From: Cynocephalus volans
Lineage: Eukaryota > Chordata > Mammalia > Dermoptera > Cynocephalidae
DNA: 64,000 bases
Reading direction: 5' to 3'
Assembly: GCF_027409185.1 (NCBI RefSeq)
Contig: NC_084465.1
Coordinates: 31,785,864 to 31,849,863, forward strand
Shown here: one piece after another, positions 58,928 through 64,000 of the stretch
Position numbering within the stretch: the stretch's first letter is position 1
Layout of the letters: each line of letters opens with the position of its first letter
The notes under the pieces: model-generated
Databases searched by the model: none
Told to the model about the DNA's origin: nothing
Seen by the model: only the letters and a program-made list of their open reading frames with translations
Translations under genes and position numbers: made by a program

Positions 58928-59305
58928 TGTTGGAAAAATATAGAAAAATGGTCAGGGCCCCTCAGATGTTCAGGATTTTCCCGAGCATCTGATGTACATG
59001 TCCACATGTGCCCAGGTAAGTTCCTTGGTTATTGTCTAATGTAGTTGCACATGTGCACCCAGGTGTTTTGGGTTATGGACTTAAGTATAAAGGACTAAGG
59101 GCTCTGGTACACAGTGCTTCTTGGGATGCCCCAGGAAGCCACTAGGGTGACTGCTCCTAGTTCTGAATAAAGCCTATTAATTTTTTACCCACGGCTCTCA
59201 GGAACTTTTCCTATTACCTAGCTTGTAGACGTGAGTGTGGAGGGTTTGTGACCCAGTCTGTACAATGGGCTCGAGGGGTCTGTGAGCCCTAGCCTCAGCT
59301 TTACA
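58928..59305 (+). mobile_element. Solo LTR, right member of an inverted pair
   Basis: It starts TGTTGGAAAAATATAG and ends CTCAGCTTTACA. AAGTATAAAGGACTAAGG (TATA-like) and GAATAAAGCC (poly(A) signal) are in LTR order. It is the same family as 58351-58727 with scattered substitutions. The 5 bp on each side (TTTAT and AGTAC) do not match, so the target duplication is not visible. Confidence 0.8.
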
Positions 59306-59344
59306 AGTACCTAACAAAAGCACTGTTAATAAATCAAGAGGAGG

Positions 59345-59435
59345 GGTTGTCCAGTTAGCTCAGTTGGTTAGAGAGAGGTATTGTAACACTAAGGTCAAGG
59401 GTTCAGATCCCCATACTAGCCATCCGCCCAAAGGA
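59345..59435 (+). mobile_element. tRNA-derived SINE (CYN-type), monomer
   Basis: It has A box CAGTTAGCTCAGTTGGTTAG, a centre of TAACACTAAGGTCAAGG, B box GGTTCAGATCCCC and an A-rich tail with AAACAAAATAAA. This is the clearest tRNA-Ile-like copy in the window. It is not a functional tRNA; the acceptor and anticodon arms do not pair properly. Confidence 0.85.
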
Positions 59436-60002
59436 AAAAACAAAATAAATGCCAAAAGGCATTTATGTATTAAAAGTTAAACAAAGGGTTCTCAGGAGCA
59501 GAGAAGGCATCCTTTGATAATACATAAAAATGAGAAAAAACTCTTCTTTAAAAAAAATTCTATTTGAAGGTTAGTAAAAGATTTATACTAGAGGGGACTT
59601 TGGTGAGGAGAGGGATACGTTTAAATATAATTTTCCAGAAATCCACATGGACATTTAAAATTAGAACTCTGAAGTAAAAAATGATCTTTTATATTTGTAT
59701 AATATCAGAAATGTTTGCAACAAGCATTTGGAGAAATCTTTCTTTGTTGGAAGTAGCAAGCATTGCATTGGTTGCTTTGGCAATAGTTATACTTGGAGAT
59801 TGCATGCTCAGTTTTTTCTCCCAAACTCATCAATCTGCAAAATCATTTCTCCTTCTCTTGGGAAGAATAAGAGAAGAAGCAAAAAGAAAAAAAAAAAAAC
59901 AGAGAGAGAGAGATAAAAGTGTTTCATCTGTGCTATTCTGGAAATTCCCTCCACTCTAGGACTCAAACACCATGGAGGAAAAATGTACTTCCCTCACATT
60001 TG

Positions 60003-60150
60003 TCTATGGGGTGACCAGACATTCTGGTTTGCTGAGGACAGTCACAATTTGCACTCATTGCCCCAGTGTGTTAATAGCACACATTTTAATTCTCAAAACT
60101 GCCCCAATTTAGACAATAAATTCTATGGACACCCTGCCTATGTAGCAATC
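60003..60150 (+). repeat. Unnamed interspersed repeat, inverted copy of 54597-54757
   Basis: TCTATGGGGTGACCAGACATTC .. GAGGACAGTCACAATTTG .. CTCAAAACTGCCCCAATTTAGACAATAA. The two copies lie about 5.3 kb apart in inverted orientation, with the provirus and LTR pair between them. Confidence 0.65.
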
Positions 60151-60630
60151 ACCCCGTGTAGATGCACTAGATGAACAATATTGAACACAGAAGTTTCATA
60201 ATACTTTCTACGTAGCCTACAAAATAGAGGGATGAGACATTGAAGACAAAAATATATCAAATGTGAAGTAAAATTGGTGACTTAAATAGATATGATACAT
60301 GGATTTATCAACTTTATTCTTTATATTTGAGAATTAGTTTAAACTGCTTAGAAATAAGAATACATTTTTATAGTTTTTAATTTAACCATAGAATTCCTAG
60401 TCATCTTCTGTAAACCAATTTGTACTTTTTCACCCTTTCTCCTCATGAGAAAAAGGGCTTCAGGTAATCATTGGTTTAAGCTAACAAGTACATTGAAATT
60501 TTCATCCTTTTTTCAGAGAATATTAAGGTACATAGATAGAAAATAGACCAAAATTTCTTTCTGGATTAATAACTCTTAACTAATGCCTCCCCCACCTCCA
60601 CTCAATTCCACTTGAGTTTAAAATCAGCAC

Positions 60631-60956
60631 AGTAGTCGCCTTTATCCATGGTTGTGCTTTCTGCCCATTATAGTGACCCATGGGCAACTGTGGGTTGAAA
60701 ATATTAAACTCGTAAGTTTTAAATTGTCCACTGTTCTGAGTAGCATGATGAAATCTCCCACCGTCCCACTCGGTCCCACTCCGGACATGAATTATCCCTT
60801 TGTCCAGCATCTGCATGCTGTCTAAATTACCCACTCTACACAATGTGATTGTATAAGAAAACATAGTACATATAGAGTTCTGTACTATCCTCAGTTCCAG
60901 GCATCCACGGGGGTTCTTGAAAAAAATCCCCTGCAGATAAGGAGGTGTCTATTGTA
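60631..60956. mobile_element. Tigger-type (MER2-like) DNA transposon remnant
   Basis: Terminal inverted repeats are visible: CAGTAGTCGCCTTTATCCATGG at the left and, in reverse complement, CAATAGACACCTCCTTATC at the right. Between them are GTAAGTTTTAAATTGTCCACTG and GAGTAGCATGATGAAATCTCCCACCGTCCCACTC, the Tigger/MER2 internal blocks. TA adjoins the right end. It is non-autonomous, and the 94-codon frame inside it is meaningless. Confidence 0.8.
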
Positions 60957-61889
60957 GTTGTTAAACATTTTTAGTAGATCTACGTACATGTCTTTAAGTG
61001 CCACAGTAAAGAAACCAGAAGTGAATGAGAAATGATAGGAATAATGCCTAAGTTTATCACATGCTCATCAGTCAATGAAGAATAAGGAGATAGGTGGTAA
61101 GTAAAGGAAGATCAGTGAAGCCTACACTTCAAGGATTTAACAGTCTAGTAGATGAAATAGACATAGAGGTCAATGTTGCATAATAAATTTTATTTCAAAA
61201 TAGCATTGAGATTTCAGATGGGTATTAGACTAGAAAATATTCTCCAAAATACAGAGAAAGGGAGTGATTGCATTCTAATTCAATCATAGCATGTGACACA
61301 CTAATTTAATTTTTTTAAGTTCCAAAGGAAAAGAAGCTTCTATTTTTAATTTACACTTAATTCATGTTCCAAAATATGTACTCAGAAACATATTCCCATT
61401 CGGATGGCAATCAAAGAGAGACCTCGTTTAAAATGCAAGAGATTCTTTTGTGGAAAAATATGTCTGATAAAAAGAACAAAAAGAATAAAAAACATAAAAC
61501 TAAAATGAGTAAATTAAAAATTATTAACAGAAAATGTTAGCGAAAGAATCCATAATTGCTTCTCAAAGTATTATATTTTTTAAAAGATTTTTATAAATGA
61601 GCCTGCTGATAAAAGAGTTGAAAACTAAAAATACAGGCTAAAACAGGAGATATGAAAAATTTTTGTCTATATTGTTTTAACCAAAAAAAAAAAATTGAAG
61701 AGAAATGTGCAATTAACAAATAATAATGATTTTTATAAGCTATGAGGGGAAAAAAAGAGGAAGACACATTTAATGTGAATAAATGAGAGGGAAATGGCAT
61801 TACTTTAACAATACTGAAAGAGTCTGTAGTGAGTCTGTTGATGTATTTTGAGTTCACTGATAAATGTGGATGCCCTCAGCTGAATCACT
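60957..61889. other. No gene or clear repeat recognised
   Basis: AT-rich sequence with poly(A)/poly(T) tracts; only chance frames. Confidence 0.5.
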
Positions 61890-62670
61890 GCAATAGCCTC
61901 GCACAAGACCCCTGCTTGCCTCCAGTCTAGTTGCAACTACAGTGTTCTCTTAAAAACTTAAGTCAAGTCATGATACTCCTCTGTTCAAAGTTCTTAATTG
62001 GCTCCCATTTTCTTCAAGTTTCTACAGGCTTCAGTGATGGTTACCTCTCTGACTTTCTTTCCTCTCTCTCTCCCCTGATCACCTTCGAGTCATACTACTG
62101 CCCTTGAAGTTCCTACAACAGAATAGGAATGTGCCTCCCTCAGTGCCTTTCCTCCAGCTCAGTGGTTCTCAAAGGTGGCCCAAGACCCTCTCAGGAGATC
62201 TATAAGGTAAGAAAAAACAAAACAAAATAACTCTTTTAAACAAATTTTAAGAGTGCAAAAGTATCCCGTAGACCAAAACATTGAGAATCACTGCTCTAGC
62301 TAATCCACTCCAGCTCAGAGTGCTCTGCCCTCAGATATCTGCTCGATTCATTACACCTCCTTGAAGACTTTGCTTATATTTCATCCTCCAGGTGAGACCT
62401 ACCCTGACTACCTCCTCCAAAGCCCAGACTTCTCACTCTCCTTCATCCTCTTCTATATTTTTTTCTTTTTCATGACACTTATTACCTCCCAACATACTAT
62501 GTAATTGACTTAAATATTATATTGATTGTCCATCTCTACAACTCTAGAGTGCAAGCTTCAAAAGGGTGGAATGTTGTCTGTTTTGCTCATTGATATATTC
62601 CAAGTGCATAGAAGATTGCCCAATGTGTAGCAGATGTTTGTGAAATGAATGAATAAATGAATGATGAAGA
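61890..62670 (+). mobile_element. L2 LINE 3' part, split by a hAT element
   Basis: The L2 blocks run in order: ACTGCAATAGCCTCGCACAAGACC, CATGATACTCCTCTGTTCAAAGTTC, then CCTCCTTGAAGACTTTGC and ACTCTAGAGTGCAAGCTTC, ending with GAATGAATAAATGAATGATG. The hAT element interrupts it at 62160-62293. Confidence 0.75.
62160..62293. mobile_element. MER5-like hAT MITE nested in L2
   Basis: It has 13-bp inverted ends CAGTGGTTCTCAA and TTGAGAATCACTG (one mismatch) and 134 bp length. An 8-bp target duplication, CTCCAGCT at 62152-62159 and CTCTAGCT at 62294-62301, differs at one base. L2 continues on both sides. Confidence 0.85.
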
Positions 62671-63325
62671 GTTGATAAAAATAGATTTCCAAGGCATGTA
62701 GAAGTAATAGCTTTACAAAATGAAGCAAGTAATACATACATTCATCAATATTTAACAAGCACTTGGGAAAAATACTTCTGTCTATAAACACCTAAACAAC
62801 AAATGATAGTAAAAAGCAATGTGACTACAATTTTATCTGGTGACCCCATGGAAGAAGGAAAGAAAATCTGAAAGATTTTGTACCAGTAATTATATGATAC
62901 GTCGTGGGAGGGACACACACCACTTCCATCACAGCTCATTAGCTACATCTAGCCACATGGCCCCACCCAACCAACAAAGGGACCAGAAAACACAATCCAA
63001 GCCTTTACCTGAAGGCATAAAGCTGGAAATATTTAATGACTAGCAATACTACCTGATGCAATTGTGTTTCAAATTTGTAGAACAATTTAATAACAAGGTT
63101 TTATAAATTTCCTTGTGAAAATGGTTCTGAACCTATACAATGATTGTAAAAGTAAGTAAATGCTAATCTCATTATAAATAAGTAGATTATTGACATATAG
63201 CAGATAACTGCTTAAGATACATTACATTCATCATAATGAACTTTATTAATGGTTTTGACTTAGTAGCCTTAATACATTCCCCACATCTTTTTTTCTTTCT
63301 TTCCTTACTTTCATCTCTCTCTTTC
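62671..63325. other. No gene or clear repeat recognised
   Basis: AT-rich, including TTTCTTTCTT runs at 63291-63330. The only features are chance open frames under 80 codons. Confidence 0.5.
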
Positions 63326-63329
63326 TTTC

Positions 63330-63880
63330 ATTAGGTATTTATTGACCCCTTCTATGTACCCCATAAGGATTCTAGGTGTTGGGAATACAAGAGTAAACAG
63401 ACAAGATTTTTGCACACACAAAGCTTATAATCTACTGGGGGAAACCTGACAGCAAACAGATAAGCAGAATTTTTAAAAACCAAAATAGTTATAGATTGTA
63501 ATAAATGTTACAAAGGAGAAATACAGTTGATAAAGAATAACTGGGACAGTCAGAAAAGTCTTTGTAAGGTGATACTTGAGTTGAGATCTGTAGACTGTGA
63601 AGGAGCCAGTCTTGCAAAGATCTAGAAGGAGAAAATTCCTCCCACACAGAACATGTGCAAAATTTCTGGCATGACTGAAAAATATCAAGAAGACCTGCCT
63701 GGCTTCAGCTGTGGGAGGAAGGAAGATAGTGGTAAAAGATAAATTTAGAGAGGCAATCAGAGACCAGACCACACAGGGCTTTACTGAAGAAGGCAAAGGG
63801 TATAGATCTTTATTTCAATAGCAATAGGAAGTCCTCAAAAAGTTTAAAGCAGGGGATTGACAAGATTTTTTTTGTATGTT
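63330..63880 (-). mobile_element. L2 LINE fragment (3' half)
   Basis: The plus strand is the reverse complement of L2 over a long stretch: TTTATTGACCCCTTCTATGTACC, CAAGAGTAAACAGACAAG, TGAGTTGAGATCTGTAGAC, ACCACACAGGGCTTTACTG and GCAGGGGATTGACAAGATT. The 107-codon frame at 63473-63796 lies in it by chance. The last 120 bp of the window are unassigned. Confidence 0.7.
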
Positions 63881-64000
63881 TTTAAAGAACCACATAGGCC
63901 TCTGGTTGAAAAATAGAATGAATGGGGACAGAATGTTAAATGCAGAAATATAGCTGGTTTTGACTAAGTTTAGATAACAGAGATAGAGAGAAAGGAATAT

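Noticed and set aside
58351-59305. One provirus with two LTRs
   Set aside because: The LTRs are inverted, only 200 bp apart, with no internal genes, and the left one has its own target duplication.

Overview
Mammalian nuclear DNA: AT-rich, with vertebrate interspersed repeats (L1, L2, MIR, MaLR, endogenous retroviruses, Tigger and hAT remnants) and spliced genes with GT/AG introns. The short interspersed elements are young, derived from an isoleucine-type tRNA and sometimes dimeric. From family knowledge these look like the CYN SINEs of colugos (Dermoptera), so a colugo is my best guess. That is inference and no database search was run.

The only recognisable host genes form part of the hyaluronidase cluster next to SPAM1. 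They run right to left on the minus strand, head to tail: a dead HYALP1-type paralogue (coding exons 54533-53610, 50428-50339, 43317-42850), then HYAL4 (32664-31660, 23179-23090, 21532-21050). Both have the same plan: a large catalytic exon, a 90-nt exon and a last EGF-like plus tail exon, all joined in phase 0. HYAL4 is intact through its catalytic and EGF-like parts, but its tail appears to have lost the usual stop and reads about 30 residues further. The HYALP1 copy keeps its frame over all three exons and is closed only by three in-frame stops. Its catalytic Glu position reads Gln.

The rest is repeats. 1-6.5 kb: decayed class I endogenous retrovirus (+) with a solo LTR nested in it. 6.9-20.5 kb: L2, MIR, MaLR, three tRNA SINE loci, several L1 pieces. 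21-32.7 kb: HYAL4, whose first coding intron carries a 3.9-kb L1 with a 5' inversion and a perfect 16-bp target duplication. 32.7-42.8 kb: intergenic, with two L1 3' ends and two copies of a palindromic MITE. 42.8-54.5 kb: HYALP1, with a third MITE copy and a long decayed L1. 54.6-64 kb: a partial provirus (-), two inverted solo LTRs, a SINE, a Tigger-type element and L2 with a nested hAT element.

There is no bacterial-style operon, CRISPR array or novel multi-gene system here. The most interesting signals are the odd states of the two hyaluronidase genes and several cleanly readable transposition scars.
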